DNA from: Roseovarius aestuarii
GTDB lineage: Bacteria > Pseudomonadota > Alphaproteobacteria > Rhodobacterales > Rhodobacteraceae
Direction of reading: 5' to 3'
DNA length: 64,000 bases
Assembly: GCF_019966515.1 (NCBI RefSeq)
Contig: NZ_JAIMIB010000002.1
Span: 1 to 64,000 of the forward strand
Shown: piece by piece, positions 24,710-34,951 of the stretch
Numbering within the stretch: position 1 is the stretch's first letter
Layout of the letters: each line of letters begins with the position of its first letter
Notes under the pieces: model-generated
Seen by the model: the letters and a program-made list of their open reading frames with translations, nothing else
Databases searched by the model: none
What the model was told of the DNA's origin: nothing
Made by a program: the position numbers and the translations under genes

Positions 24710-26227
24710 TCAGACATGCGCGACCTCCATCCCGTGGGCGCCGCCCATCATCAGGCCGATCTCATCGACGCTCAGCCCCTGTGCCGGGCGGATGCCCGAC
24801 AGCCGCCCCTCGTTCAACGCGCAGAACCGGTCGGAGATTTCCATCAGCTCATCCAGATCCTGTGAGATGCAGATCACCGCCGTCCCGCCTGCGGCCAGAT
24901 CCAGCAGCGCCTGCCGGATCGAGGCGACGGCGGCGGCATCCACGCCCCAGGTCGGCTGGTTCACCACCAGCACCTCGGGGCGTTGCAGCACCTCGCGGCC
25001 GATCACGAATTTCTGCAGGTTGCCTCCCGACAGCGAGCGCGCGGCATTTTCCGGCCCCGGGGTGCGGACATCGAATTCCTTGATGATCTTCTCGGCAAAC
25101 CCGCGCGTGTCGGCCCATTTCAGAAAGCCGCGTGTCATCAGGTTCTCACGTTGCGCCCCGGTCAGCAGCGCGTTTTCAATCAGGCTCATATCTGGCGCGG
25201 CGGCATGGCCCAGCCGTTCCTCGGGCGCGCTGAGCAACCCCATCTCGCGCCGCGCGGTCGGGCTCATGCGGCCGATCGGCTGGCCTTTCAGTTTCACCGC
25301 TTCCGCGTCACTCAGCAATTCACCGGAAAGCGCGCCGAGCAATTCGTCCTGTCCGTTGCCCGCCACCCCGCCAATGCCCAAGATCTCGCCCGCCTGCACC
25401 GAAAAGCTGACCCCCTTCAGCGAGGTGCCAAAAGCGCCGGGGGAGACCAGCGACAAATCCGCCACCTCAAGCGCCACTTCGCCCAGTTCACGACCAGCGC
25501 GGGCAGGGGCTTCGAAGGCGCTGCCGACCATCATCTCGGCCATTTCCCGCGCCGAGGTGTCACGCGGTATACAGGTACCGACATTCTTACCCAACCGTAG
25601 GATCGTCGCGGCATCACAAAGCGCACGGATTTCTTCGAGCTTGTGGGAGATATAAAGGATAGCTACCCCCTCGGCGGTTAGTTTGCGCAGGGTGGCAAAG
25701 AGGATTTCAACCTCTTGCGGGGTCAAAACGCTGGTGGGTTCGTCCATGATCAACAGACTGGGATCCTGCAAAAGACAGCGAATGATCTCGACCCGCTGGC
25801 GCTCTCCGGCGGAAAGGTCGCCCACCATGCGAGTGGGATCAAGTGGCAGCCCGTAGGTTTCGCTGACCTCGCGAATGCGCGTGGCCAGATCGCTTTGCTT
25901 GGGTGGAGTTTCCATACCAAGTGCTACGTTTTCGGCTACGTTGAGCGCGTCAAAAAGTGAGAAATGCTGGAACACCATCGCCACGCCAGCAGCGCGGGCG
26001 GCGCGCGGCTCGGACGGGGCAAAGCCCGCCCCCTTAAACGTCATTGTACCACTGTCGGGCTTGACCAGCCCGTAGATCATCTTGACCAGGGTGGATTTGC
26101 CCGCACCGTTTTCGCCTAGAAGCGCGTGCACTTCACCCGCGCCAATCTCAAAAGACACATTGTCGTTGGCAACAACGCCCGGATAAGCCTTGGTCAGCCC
26201 GCTGATCGTCAGGAGCGGTGTGCTCAT
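24710..26227 (-). CDS. ABC transporter ATP-binding protein (two nucleotide-binding domains)
   Basis: 505 residues with two ABC domains in one chain, as usual for sugar and nucleoside importers. Domain 1: Walker A GENGAGKST (about 42-50), signature LSAGERQRVEI, Walker B LLIMDEPTSVL. Domain 2 is degenerate: GVAGNGQDEL in place of Walker A, signature LSGGNLQKFVIGRE, and VVNQPTWGVD in place of the DEPT Walker B, again typical. It energises the two permeases. The start is MSTPLLTISGLTKAYPG at 26227. It is the first gene of the five-frame operon. Confidence 0.94.
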   Translation of the reverse strand: MSTPLLTISGLTKAYPGVVANDNVSFEIGAGEVHALLGENGAGKSTLVKMIYGLVKPDSGTMTFKGAGFAPSEPRAARAAGVAMVFQHFSLFDALNVAENVALGMETPPKQSDLATRIREVSETYGLPLDPTRMVGDLSAGERQRVEIIRCLLQDPSLLIMDEPTSVLTPQEVEILFATLRKLTAEGVAILYISHKLEEIRALCDAATILRLGKNVGTCIPRDTSAREMAEMMVGSAFEAPARAGRELGEVALEVADLSLVSPGAFGTSLKGVSFSVQAGEILGIGGVAGNGQDELLGALSGELLSDAEAVKLKGQPIGRMSPTARREMGLLSAPEERLGHAAAPDMSLIENALLTGAQRENLMTRGFLKWADTRGFAEKIIKEFDVRTPGPENAARSLSGGNLQKFVIGREVLQRPEVLVVNQPTWGVDAAAVASIRQALLDLAAGGTAVICISQDLDELMEISDRFCALNEGRLSGIRPAQGLSVDEIGLMMGGAHGMEVAHV

Positions 26228-26636
26228 GTGCCCGGCCTTGCCAGCAGGATGGCGCATATTTCCACTGTTTTCCCCCGCAGTAGAAAGAAGTCTTTCATCA
26301 CGCGTATTCCGCCGCCTTACCTCCGCCTCTTTATCTGCGATCCTCGATGCGGCGCAGAGGATCGCGGGCTTTCCCGTCTGTCAGGCTACGCGGGCACATC
26401 CCCTTTTGGCAAGCATTGGATCAATCGCGCGTTTGAGTGCATGACCTCCTTTTGTGAGAGGCGGTCGCCGCCGATAAATCGAGCAAGTTCAAGCCGATTT
26501 GAGCTGATTGCTTCGATTAATCTGATCCGTTTGCAGGTCTTTAAACTTGAGCCTGAAAATATCCTTAGTCAGCCTGGTGAAAAATGCCGAAGAGAGGGGA
26601 TGGTGGCAGGCCCGGGGCTGTCATAGGATGCCAGTC
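26228..26636. other. Divergent intergenic region before dnaE
   Basis: About 400 bp between the ABC operon and dnaE, which point away from each other. Several open frames cross it but none has a ribosome site or family motif. It presumably holds the promoters of both units; AT content rises from about 26.45 kb towards dnaE. Confidence 0.5.
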
Positions 26637-29600
26637 ATGAGCTGTCAGACCCGATTCATCCACCTTCGTGTTCACACTGAATATTCCCTGCTGGAAGGGG
26701 CTGTACGGCTGAAAAAGCTGCCCAAGCTTTGTGCCGATGTCGGCATGCCCGCAGTGGCGGTGACCGACACCAACAACATGTTCTCGGCGCTGGAGTTTTC
26801 CGTCACGGCCAGCGGTGCGGGCATTCAGCCGATCATGGGCTGCCAGGTCGATTTCGGCTCTGCTCAGGCGGCCCCCGGTGAAAAGACCCAGCCGCCCGCG
26901 CCGCTGGTTTTGCTGGCGCAGAACGAGCGCGGGTATGAAAACCTGATGAAACTCAACTCGGCGCTCTATCTGCGCGATGACGGGCAATTGCCTCATGTCA
27001 CGCTGACCGATCTTGAGGGCCATGCCGAGGGGGTGATTTGCCTTAGCGGCGGGCCAGATGGCCCGGTGGGGCGACTTTTGCAGGCGGGTCAGTCCCCGGC
27101 GGCAGAGGCGCTGATGCGCGAGTTGCACGCGGCCTTCGGCGACCGGTTTTATGTGGAATTGCAACGGCATCCCGGCGAGGATGGCGCGCCCGAGACTGAG
27201 CGGTTGACCGAGCGTGGGTTCGTCGAGATGGCCTATGGCATGGGTCTGCCGCTGGTGGCCACCAACGACGTTTATTTCCCCAAGGCCGAGATGTATGAGG
27301 CGCACGATGCGATGATCTGCGTCGCCGAGGGCGCCTATGTGGATCAATCTCAGCCGCGCCGACGGCTGACTAATCAGCATTACTTCAAATCGCCGCAGGA
27401 AATGGCGACGCTGTTCGCCGACCTGCCGGAAGCAATTGAAAACACGGTGGAAATCGCCAGGCGCTGCGCCTTTGGCACCTATCGCCGCGATCCGATCCTG
27501 CCGAAATTTGCCGATGACGAGGTGGACGAGCTGCGCCGTCAGGCCGAGGCGGGGCTGAAAGAAAGGCTGGCGGTCATCCCCCATGCGACCTCGGTCGAGG
27601 AATACGAGAAACGGCTGGAGTTTGAGCTGGGGATCATCGAGGGCATGGGCTTTCCCGGCTATTTCCTGATCGTTGCCGACTTTATCAAATGGGCCAAGGA
27701 TCGTGACATCCCGGTGGGGCCGGGCAGGGGGTCGGGCGCGGGCAGCCTCGTGGCCTACGCGCTGACGATCACCGACCTTGATCCGCTGCGTTATTCGCTC
27801 CTATTCGAACGGTTCCTGAACCCCGAGCGGGTTAGCATGCCCGACTTTGACATCGACTTCTGCATGGATCGCCGCGAGGAGGTGATCCAATACGTGCAAG
27901 AGAAATACGGCCGCGACAGGGTGGGGCAGATCATCACCTTCGGTGCGCTTCTGAGTAAAGCGGCGGTGCGCGATATCGGACGCGTGTTGCAGATGCCATA
28001 CGGGCAGGTCGACCGTCTGTCTAAGATGATCCCGGTGGAAGGCGTCAAACCGGTCAGCATCGAACAAGCGCTGGCGCAGGAAGATCGCCTGCGTGAAGAG
28101 GCGAGAAACGAAGAGGTCGTGGATCGGCTGCTGAAATACGGCATGCAGGTCGAAGGACTTTTGCGCAACGCCTCGACCCATGCGGCGGGCGTGGTGATCG
28201 GCGACCGACCGCTCGATGCGCTGGTGCCGCTCTATCAGGATCCGCGCTCGGACATGCCTGCCACCCAGTTCAACATGAAATGGGTCGAACAGGCGGGACT
28301 GGTCAAATTCGACTTTCTGGGGCTGAAAACCCTGACTGTGATCCAGAACGCCATCGAACAGATCCATGGCGAGGGTCGGGACCTGCATATAGCTGCCGAT
28401 GGCAGCACGATCTATCAGCCGGCGCCGGGGGCTGAGAACCAGATCAACGCGATCCCGCTGGATGATCCCAAGACTTACGAGCTTTATTCGCGCGCCCAGA
28501 CGGTGGCAGTGTTCCAGGTCGAAAGCTCGGGCATGATGGATGCGCTCAAGCGGATGAAGCCTGACTGCATCGAAGATATCATCGCGCTGGTGGCGCTCTA
28601 TCGTCCGGGTCCGATGGAGAATATTCCGAAATTCTGCGAGGTGAAGAACGATCTTTCGGACCGCGAAACGCTGCACCCATCGATTGACCATATTCTGGAC
28701 GAGACGCAGGGCATCATCGTCTATCAAGAACAGGTGATGCAGATCGCGCAGGAGATGGCGGGTTATTCACTTGGTGGTGCGGACCTGTTGCGCCGGGCGA
28801 TGGGCAAGAAAATCCAGGAAGCGATGGATGCGGAACGGCCCAAATTCATCAAGGGCGCCAAGGAAAACGACGTCGATGACAAGACTGCGCTAGAGGTCTG
28901 GAACCTCCTGGACAAATTCGCCAATTACGGCTTCAACAAATCCCACGCGGCGGCCTATGCGGTGGTCAGCTATCAGACCGCCTGGCTGAAGACCAATCAT
29001 CCGGTCGAATTCATGGCCGGGGTGATGAACTGCGATATCCACCTGACCGACAAGCTGGCTGTTTACTTCGAGGAAGTGAAAAAGGGCCTCGATCTGCCCT
29101 ACGTGCCGCCCTGCGTGAACCGGTCCGAGGCGACGTTCAGCGTCAAGCAGGGCTCTTTGCATTACGCGCTGGGCGCGCTCAAGAACGTCGGGGCAGACGC
29201 CATGCGGCTGATCACCGAGGCGCGTCGTGCCGGAGCGCACGCTGGCGAGGCCACTGACAAACCTTTCGTCACGCTCTACGACTTCGCCCGGCGGGTGGAC
29301 CTGAAGCGCATCGGCAAGCGCCCGCTGGAAATGCTGGCACGGGCAGGCGGGTTTGACGAGCTGGATCGCAACCGCCGCCGTGTGTTTGATTCTGTCGAGC
29401 GGCTGATGAACTATTCCGCCGCGATCCATGAACAGCGGAATTCCAATCAGGTGTCGCTTTTTGGAGAGGCGGGCGACGACCTGCCGGATCCGCGCCTGTC
29501 ACCGATTGACGACTGGTTGCCTGCCGAACGGTTGACCGAAGAATTCAAAGCGGTTGGGTTCTATCTTTCGGGCCATCCGCTGGACGACTACATGACTGTG

Positions 29601-30164
29601 CTCCGACGCAAGGATGTAAAAACGCTGGATGAGGTCATGGCGCAGGCCGAACGCGGGGCTGCAGTAACCAAGATGGCGGGTGTCGTGGCGGGACGGCAGG
29701 AGCGTAAATCAGCCCGCGGCAACCGGTTTGCCTTTGTGCAGCTTAGTGACACGACCGGCGGGTATGAAGTGACGATGTTTTCGGAAACGCTTGAGAAATC
29801 GCGCGAATATCTGGACACCGGATCGCAGGTGGTGATCACCGTCGAGGCGACGATGGAAAGCGAACAACTCAAGCTTCTGGCCCGCTCGGTACAGCCGATT
29901 GACGGGATTGTCGCCGATGCCGGTGCGGTCGGCTTGCGCATCTTCGTGGAGACGCCCGAGGTAATCCCATCGGTCGCGTCGGTGCTGCAAGGGGCAGCCG
30001 ATACGGTAAAGAATGTAGGCCGAGGACCAATCTTATTTTGCTTGTTGGATAGGGGCTTGCCGGGTGAAGTTGAAGTTGATTCCGGACAGGAATTTCCGGT
30101 TAACCCACAGATTAAAGGCGCCATCAAAAGCCTGGATGGCGTTGTCACGGTCGAAGAAGTCTGA
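26637..30164 (+). CDS. dnaE: DNA polymerase III subunit alpha
   Basis: The replicative polymerase, about 1175 residues. The N-terminal PHP domain opens with FIHLRVHTEYSLLEGA, keeping the HxH pattern. The catalytic palm has PVGPGRGSGAGSLVAYAL and PDFDIDFCMDRR with the metal-binding aspartates; a third block is VIVYQEQVMQIAQ-like (IIVYQEQVMQIA). The fingers, the tandem HhH and the OB-fold region (MAGVVAGRQERKSARGNR...) follow. No exonuclease domain is present, so this is the DnaE type needing a separate epsilon subunit. The frame is open from 26547; I prefer the ATG at 26637 (MSCQTRF) with AGGA in front, while 26628 is nearly as good. It is transcribed alone. Confidence 0.96.
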   Translation: MSCQTRFIHLRVHTEYSLLEGAVRLKKLPKLCADVGMPAVAVTDTNNMFSALEFSVTASGAGIQPIMGCQVDFGSAQAAPGEKTQPPAPLVLLAQNERGYENLMKLNSALYLRDDGQLPHVTLTDLEGHAEGVICLSGGPDGPVGRLLQAGQSPAAEALMRELHAAFGDRFYVELQRHPGEDGAPETERLTERGFVEMAYGMGLPLVATNDVYFPKAEMYEAHDAMICVAEGAYVDQSQPRRRLTNQHYFKSPQEMATLFADLPEAIENTVEIARRCAFGTYRRDPILPKFADDEVDELRRQAEAGLKERLAVIPHATSVEEYEKRLEFELGIIEGMGFPGYFLIVADFIKWAKDRDIPVGPGRGSGAGSLVAYALTITDLDPLRYSLLFERFLNPERVSMPDFDIDFCMDRREEVIQYVQEKYGRDRVGQIITFGALLSKAAVRDIGRVLQMPYGQVDRLSKMIPVEGVKPVSIEQALAQEDRLREEARNEEVVDRLLKYGMQVEGLLRNASTHAAGVVIGDRPLDALVPLYQDPRSDMPATQFNMKWVEQAGLVKFDFLGLKTLTVIQNAIEQIHGEGRDLHIAADGSTIYQPAPGAENQINAIPLDDPKTYELYSRAQTVAVFQVESSGMMDALKRMKPDCIEDIIALVALYRPGPMENIPKFCEVKNDLSDRETLHPSIDHILDETQGIIVYQEQVMQIAQEMAGYSLGGADLLRRAMGKKIQEAMDAERPKFIKGAKENDVDDKTALEVWNLLDKFANYGFNKSHAAAYAVVSYQTAWLKTNHPVEFMAGVMNCDIHLTDKLAVYFEEVKKGLDLPYVPPCVNRSEATFSVKQGSLHYALGALKNVGADAMRLITEARRAGAHAGEATDKPFVTLYDFARRVDLKRIGKRPLEMLARAGGFDELDRNRRRVFDSVERLMNYSAAIHEQRNSNQVSLFGEAGDDLPDPRLSPIDDWLPAERLTEEFKAVGFYLSGHPLDDYMTVLRRKDVKTLDEVMAQAERGAAVTKMAGVVAGRQERKSARGNRFAFVQLSDTTGGYEVTMFSETLEKSREYLDTGSQVVITVEATMESEQLKLLARSVQPIDGIVADAGAVGLRIFVETPEVIPSVASVLQGAADTVKNVGRGPILFCLLDRGLPGEVEVDSGQEFPVNPQIKGAIKSLDGVVTVEEV

Positions 30165-30291
30165 TCCGCATCGCGGCCCTAGCTCAAGTCGTACCGTAGT
30201 CCTTGTCTTTTCCTCAGACTAGACCTGCGACCCCCGCCTGCGCTATGGAGCGCGGGTGTAAAAGGTTAACGGTTTGTTTGGGGGGGGACTG

Positions 30292-31155
30292 GTGAGACAT
30301 TTTATTGCTTTGTCTGCGGTTATGCTGCTCGTTGCCTGTGGGGATCCGATGGCGACCATGCCGCGCCTGTCTGACGCTGATATTCCAGAGGACACCACCA
30401 CGCTAAGCGCGATCCCGGATGGCCAGCGTGAAACGGCGGAAGGTACGGGTCTTTTCTCGCGCCTCTTCGGCAGCAACGTGAACGATGAGCGTTCTGAGGA
30501 TTCCAAGGCCACCCCGGCAGCCGTGGAGGAACCCGCCCCTGCCGACAAGGAGTTTCCGCCAGAGGCTTACGGCGTTACCGCCGAACTACCCGAGGTACCC
30601 AGGAAACCGGGCGGCATCCTCGCCGCGCTGTTTGCGCCTGACCGCAACGATGACACTGCCCCCCGGATCGCGCCCGGAAACAGCCAGAACATACGGCTTC
30701 CTTATGGCCGCATTGCCAGCGTCTGCGAATTATCGGAACGCAGCATGGGTAAGAAGGTGGCGCAATACCCCGAACGCCGCCCGCGCCATAAACTCTACGA
30801 CAGCGACCCGGGCAATACGGTGCCGCACACGTTCTATCTGACCGGCTTTGCCGATGGCTGTGCCCGGCAGTTTACCGCGTCGCTGGCGGTGTTCGGATCG
30901 GTCGGCATGCATGAGCAGCTTCGCTATGGCCTGCCCGCCGAGGTGCAGCCCTATAGCGATACCGACAGGGCCTACGAAAAGGTCAAGGCGCGGGTGTGCG
31001 GCGTGCCGCGCAGGAAACCCTGTGGAAACAAGCTGGGCAGACTTGAAAACGATACGGTTTTCCTGAGCATCTATGAAAATTTTGGCGACAATCAGCGCTG
31101 GTCGAACCTGCTGTTGCATAGCGGAAAACTGATGGCGCAGGATATCAAGGGCTAG
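30292..31155 (+). CDS. Putative lipoprotein of unknown function
   Basis: 287 residues. I chose the GTG at 30292 because a run of seven G lies 4-10 bases before it. The N-terminus RHFIALSAVMLLVAC is a lipoprotein signal with cysteine 16 at the LVAC box, followed by GD, an aspartate near position +2 that might favour inner-membrane retention. A low-complexity acidic and proline-rich linker (about 20-110) leads to a conserved-looking domain from LPYGRIASVCELSERSMG onward with four cysteines (CELS, GCARQ, RVCG, KPCG) that could pair as disulfides. I know no function. It converges on slyX. Confidence 0.72.
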   Translation: MRHFIALSAVMLLVACGDPMATMPRLSDADIPEDTTTLSAIPDGQRETAEGTGLFSRLFGSNVNDERSEDSKATPAAVEEPAPADKEFPPEAYGVTAELPEVPRKPGGILAALFAPDRNDDTAPRIAPGNSQNIRLPYGRIASVCELSERSMGKKVAQYPERRPRHKLYDSDPGNTVPHTFYLTGFADGCARQFTASLAVFGSVGMHEQLRYGLPAEVQPYSDTDRAYEKVKARVCGVPRRKPCGNKLGRLENDTVFLSIYENFGDNQRWSNLLLHSGKLMAQDIKG

Positions 31156-31176
31156 CGCGGCCGGATCTGCTTGGCT

Positions 31177-31374
31177 CTACCAGTGCGGTGGGCGTTCATC
31201 GCCGCCCAGCACGACCTGACCGCCCACATTGGCCTCTCGCTCGGCCTCGCGTTCCATCAGCATCTGTACGCGACGGGTGAGGATTGCCAATTCCGTTTCC
31301 TGACGCGCGATAACGTCCGACAGCTCGTCGACCGAGCGGGTTAGGTGGGCAATCTGTTCTTCAAGCCGTTTCAT
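31177..31374 (-). CDS. slyX: SlyX family protein
   Basis: 65 residues, nearly all coiled coil with heptad leucines and valines (LEEQIAHLTRSVDELSDVIARQ...) and the typical C-terminal PPHW ending of the family. Function of SlyX is not established. It lies between the lipoprotein gene (convergent) and hisS (divergent). Confidence 0.85.
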   Translation of the reverse strand: MKRLEEQIAHLTRSVDELSDVIARQETELAILTRRVQMLMEREAEREANVGGQVVLGGDERPPHW

Positions 31375-31484
31375 GGCCCCGATCTAGCGTTTTATCGGCG
31401 CACTGGCAATAACGCCGCCGCTTGCCCCCGCGCGGCCCATCCGATAGACCGCGCCGCAAAGACCAGCCGCAAGGAAAATGCCTC

Positions 31485-33056
31485 ATGGCAAAGGATAAAA
31501 AACAGCCCCGCCCCAAGGCCGAGACGCCCAAGGGGTTCCGCGATTATTTCGGTGCCGAGGTGTCGGAGCGCGCCGAGATGCTGCAAAAGATCGCCGGGGT
31601 CTATCATCGCTATGGCTTTGACGCGCTGGAAAGCTCGGCGGTTGAGACGGTCGAGGCTTTGGGTAAGTTCCTGCCCGATGTGGACCGCCCGAATGAGGGC
31701 GTGTTCGCATGGCAAGAGGATGCCGCGGACGAGAAATCTGGCGAAATGCCCGGAGACTGGCTGGCGTTGCGCTATGATCTGACCGCACCGCTGGCGCGCG
31801 TCTATGCCCAGCACCGCAACGATCTGCCGATACCCTATCGACGCTACGCGATGGGTCCGGTCTGGCGCAACGAAAAACCCGGCCCGGGACGGTTTCGCCA
31901 GTTTTATCAATGCGATGCGGATACGGTCGGCACGACCTCGATGGCGGCGGATGCCGAGGTGTGCGCCATGCTCGCCGACACGCTGGAAGAGGTCGGTATA
32001 CCGCGCGGCGACTATCTGGTGCGGGTGAATAACCGGAAGGTGCTGAACGGAATTATCGAGAGTGTCTTTTCCATTCAGCTGGACAATGCGTTTCCTGATG
32101 GTCTTTCACCTATGGGAAATCAATCTGCAACTCTCCTGCAAGAGAGAATGGCTTCGTTGACAGATGACGTGCTTAGAACGTTGGATAAGCACGACAAAAT
32201 CGGCGATGAGGGCGTGGCAGAACTCTTAGGTGGGGGGCGTAAAGACCAATCTGGTGCGTTTATTCCGGGCCTAGATCTGCCAACATACATTATCGACGGT
32301 TTTTTAGCATTTATTAACGCTAGGGGTGAGAGCAACGAAGAAACAATTCAGCGACTTCGCGAAGTTGTTGCCCACAGTGATTTAGGAGTAGAAGGCGTAA
32401 ACGAGCTTGAGCAAATCGCTGGTTTGTTGGAGGCGGGCGGCTATGGTCTCGACCGTATTGTAATTGATCCCTCTGTCGTACGCGGCCTCGGCTATTACAC
32501 CGGTCCGGTTTTTGAGGCCGAACTGACCTTCGAGATTTTCGACGAGAAGGGACGCAAGCGGCAGTTTGGCTCGGTCGCGGGCGGGGGGCGTTACGATGAT
32601 CTGGTCAAGCGGTTCACCGGGCAGGCGGTTCCTGCGACCGGTGTCTCCATCGGCGTTGACCGCCTGTTGGCCGCGCTGCGTGAAAAGGGCCGGATCGGCG
32701 GCACGGTCGTGGGGCCTGTCGTGGTCACGGTCATGGATCGCGACCGGATGGCGGATTATCAGGACATGGTGGGCAAGCTGCGTAAGGCGAATATCAGGGC
32801 CGAGATTTATCTGGGCAATCCGAAGAATTTTGGCAACCAGATGAAATATGCCGATCGGCGTGGCAGCCCGCTTGCGGTGATTGCGGGCAGCGATGAATTC
32901 GATCGCGATGTTGTCCAGATCAAGGATCTGATCCTTGGGGCACAGATTGCCGAGAACGCGACGCTGGAGGAGTGGAAGCAACGCCCCAGCCAGTTCGAAG
33001 TGCCGCGCGATCAGCTTGTGGCGAAGGTAAAAGAAATTCTGGACGGGCAGGGCTGA
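31485..33056 (+). CDS. hisS: Histidyl-tRNA synthetase with an AT-rich central patch
   Basis: 523 residues, class II synthetase that charges tRNA-His. Motif 1 lies around [10 protein letters not shown] and its following helix, motif 2 around [23 protein letters not shown], the HisA motif is [12 protein letters not shown], motif 3 ends at [13 protein letters not shown], and an anticodon-binding domain closes the protein. AAGGA precedes the ATG at 31485. The part from about 32050 to 32475, coding for the helical insertion domain, is oddly AT-rich (142 of 300 G+C at 32101-32400, against 76 of 120 just after) and uses TTA and AGA codons avoided elsewhere. The frame stays intact. The stop overlaps the hisZ start (TGATG). 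Confidence 0.95.
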   Translation: MAKDKKQPRPKAETPKGFRDYFGAEVSERAEMLQKIAGVYHRYGFDALESSAVETVEALGKFLPDVDRPNEGVFAWQEDAADEKSGEMPGDWLALRYDLTAPLARVYAQHRNDLPIPYRRYAMGPVWRNEKPGPGRFRQFYQCDADTVGTTSMAADAEVCAMLADTLEEVGIPRGDYLVRVNNRKVLNGIIESVFSIQLDNAFPDGLSPMGNQSATLLQERMASLTDDVLRTLDKHDKIGDEGVAELLGGGRKDQSGAFIPGLDLPTYIIDGFLAFINARGESNEETIQRLREVVAHSDLGVEGVNELEQIAGLLEAGGYGLDRIVIDPSVVRGLGYYTGPVFEAELTFEIFDEKGRKRQFGSVAGGGRYDDLVKRFTGQAVPATGVSIGVDRLLAALREKGRIGGTVVGPVVVTVMDRDRMADYQDMVGKLRKANIRAEIYLGNPKNFGNQMKYADRRGSPLAVIAGSDEFDRDVVQIKDLILGAQIAENATLEEWKQRPSQFEVPRDQLVAKVKEILDGQG

Positions 33057-34141
33057 TGCCGGAACGCGCGGCGATCAAGGCCGAAGCCGCACGGCTGCGC
33101 GGGCTTTTTGAGGCGGCGGGGGCGATGCCGGTCGAAGCCTCGATCCTGCAGCCTGCAGAGGTGCTTTTGGACCTTTATGGCGAAGACATTCGCGGACGTG
33201 CCTATGTGACGTCGGATGTCCTTAGAGGCGAGCAGATGTTGCGGCCGGATTTCACCGTGCCGGTCGTGCAGATGCATATGGCCCACGGGGCCGAACCGGC
33301 GCGTTACACCTATGCGGGCGAGGTGTTTCGCCGGCAGGAGGATGATCCCGAGCGGGCCAGCGAATACATCCAGGTTGGCTATGAGATTTTCGAGCGCGAC
33401 GCGCCTGCGGCGTCCGATGCCGAGGTCTTTGCGCTGTTTCATCAGATGCTGGCACCGCTGGGCCTGCGGGCGGCGACCGGGGATATCGGTATCCTGATGG
33501 CCGCTGTGGACGGGTTGCAGACCAGTGACCGGCGCAAGGCGGCACTGCGGCGTCATATCTGGCGTCCGCGCCGGTTCAGGGCGCTGATCGACAGGTTTTC
33601 TGGCCGTGCGACGGTGCCCGAAAGCCGGGCCGCGCTGCTGGCCGCAGATGATCCGATGGCCGGGCTGGCGCCGGTGATCGGGCTGCGCAGCAAGGCAGAG
33701 ATTGCCGCGCGGATCAAGGTGCTGCGCGAGGATGCAGTGACGCCGCCGATCTCGGCAAACGAAGTGGCGTTGATCGACGCGGTACTGGGCGTGCGTGAAA
33801 CCAGCGGCTATGCCCTGGAGCGGCTGCGCGATATCGCTGTCGACCTACCCGCGATTTCAGGCGCGGTCGATCGTCTGGCAGGGCGGCTTGAGGCTCTGGC
33901 TGCGCGGGGCGTTGATGTCGAGGCGCTGGATTTCGAGGCCTCTTACGGACGCACCCAGATGGAGTATTACGACGGGTTCGTGTTTGGGTTTTACGCGGCC
34001 TCGCGTCCGGAATTGCCGCCGGTAGCCAGTGGCGGGCGCTATGATGCGCTGACCAGACAGTTGGGGCAGGGGCGCGAGATCCCGGCCGTGGGTGGTGTGA
34101 TCCGCCCCGGGCTGGTCGTGGCCCTCGGGGGGGCGTCATGA
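33056..34141 (+). CDS. hisZ: ATP phosphoribosyltransferase regulatory subunit
   Basis: 361 residues, a HisRS-like catalytic-domain paralog that lost aminoacylation. It shows PDFTVPVVQMHMA, ARYTYAGEVFRRQ and QVGYEIFER in the positions of synthetase motif 2, and a C-terminal ASGGRYDALTRQLG block. In organisms with short HisG it forms the hetero-octamer that catalyses and controls the first histidine step. It overlaps hisS (TGATG) and hisG (ATGA), giving a tightly coupled operon. Confidence 0.92.
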   Translation: MPERAAIKAEAARLRGLFEAAGAMPVEASILQPAEVLLDLYGEDIRGRAYVTSDVLRGEQMLRPDFTVPVVQMHMAHGAEPARYTYAGEVFRRQEDDPERASEYIQVGYEIFERDAPAASDAEVFALFHQMLAPLGLRAATGDIGILMAAVDGLQTSDRRKAALRRHIWRPRRFRALIDRFSGRATVPESRAALLAADDPMAGLAPVIGLRSKAEIAARIKVLREDAVTPPISANEVALIDAVLGVRETSGYALERLRDIAVDLPAISGAVDRLAGRLEALAARGVDVEALDFEASYGRTQMEYYDGFVFGFYAASRPELPPVASGGRYDALTRQLGQGREIPAVGGVIRPGLVVALGGAS

Positions 34142-34833
34142 GTATCAAGCTGGGCGTGCCCTCGAAGGGGCGGTTGATGGAAAAGACATTCGGCTGGTTC
34201 GGTGATCGCGGCGTGGTGCTGGGGCGCAGCGGGTCAGATCGGGAATATGCAGGCTTTGTCAAGGGGATTGGGAATGTCGAACTGGTGCTGTTGTCGGCCG
34301 GTGAGGTGCCGCGCGAACTGGCTGCCGGGCGCATTCATCTGGGTGTGACCGGCACCGATCTGATACGTGAAAAGCTGGGGCAGTGGAATACGAGCGTCAA
34401 GGAACTGGCGCCGTTGGGGTTTGGTCATGCAGATCTGGTGCTGGCGGTGCCCGCGGCCTGGGTTGATGTCAATACGCTTGATGATCTCGATGCGGTGGCG
34501 GCGGCGTTCCGTCAGGCGCACGGGTTCCGGATGCGGATTGCGACCAAGTACCATCGGCTGGTGCGGGATTTCCTGCGCGATCACGGCGTGGCCGATTACC
34601 AGCTAGTCGACAGTCAGGGGGCGACCGAAGGGACGGTCAAGTTCGAGACGGCCGAGGCGGTTGCCGATATCACATCGACCGGCGATACGTTACGGGCCAA
34701 TCACCTTAAGCTGCTTGAGGATGGGCTGGTGCTGAAATCCCAGGCGACGCTGTATCAGTCGGTCGCAGCGCCGTTGGGACAGGAGAACCGCGAGACCATG
34801 CGCGCCATGAGACGCCTGTTGGGCATTGATTGA
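34138..34833 (+). CDS. hisG: ATP phosphoribosyltransferase, short form
   Basis: 231 residues, the catalytic subunit joining ATP and PRPP in the first step of histidine synthesis. Short-form features: LGVPSKGRLMEKT at the N-terminus, ELAAGRIHLGVTGTDLIRE, and the PRPP loop region ETAEAVADITSTGDTLRANH. The C-terminal regulatory domain of the long form is missing, in agreement with the adjacent hisZ. The ATG overlaps the hisZ stop (ATGA). A conserved stem-loop begins 11 bp after its stop. Confidence 0.95.
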   Translation: MSIKLGVPSKGRLMEKTFGWFGDRGVVLGRSGSDREYAGFVKGIGNVELVLLSAGEVPRELAAGRIHLGVTGTDLIREKLGQWNTSVKELAPLGFGHADLVLAVPAAWVDVNTLDDLDAVAAAFRQAHGFRMRIATKYHRLVRDFLRDHGVADYQLVDSQGATEGTVKFETAEAVADITSTGDTLRANHLKLLEDGLVLKSQATLYQSVAAPLGQENRETMRAMRRLLGID

Positions 34834-34844
34834 TGCGAGAGTGG

Positions 34845-34898
34845 ATCGTCCCGCTCGGACGCCCGCCCACCCCTCCCTGTCCGTCCTAGCGGGACGAT
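34845..34898. repeat. Stem-loop repeat, copy A
   Basis: ATCGTCCCGCT (34845-34855) pairs perfectly with AGCGGGACGAT (34888-34898). After one C/T mismatch, GGACG pairs with CGTCC, leaving a 20-base loop CCCGCCCACCCCTCCCTGTC. It starts 11 bp after the hisG stop and resembles copy B at 37862-37914 in loop sequence and fold. There is no T-run after it, so it is not a standard terminator. Confidence 0.8.
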
Positions 34899-34951
34899 GC
34901 GCCTGACGGCGCGGATTTGCCTTCTAACCAGTCTTTTGCAATGCTGTTGCC

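Noticed and set aside
26565..27584. Minus-strand frame opposite the start of dnaE
   Set aside because: Antisense to the PHP domain of dnaE; no motif, no ribosome site.
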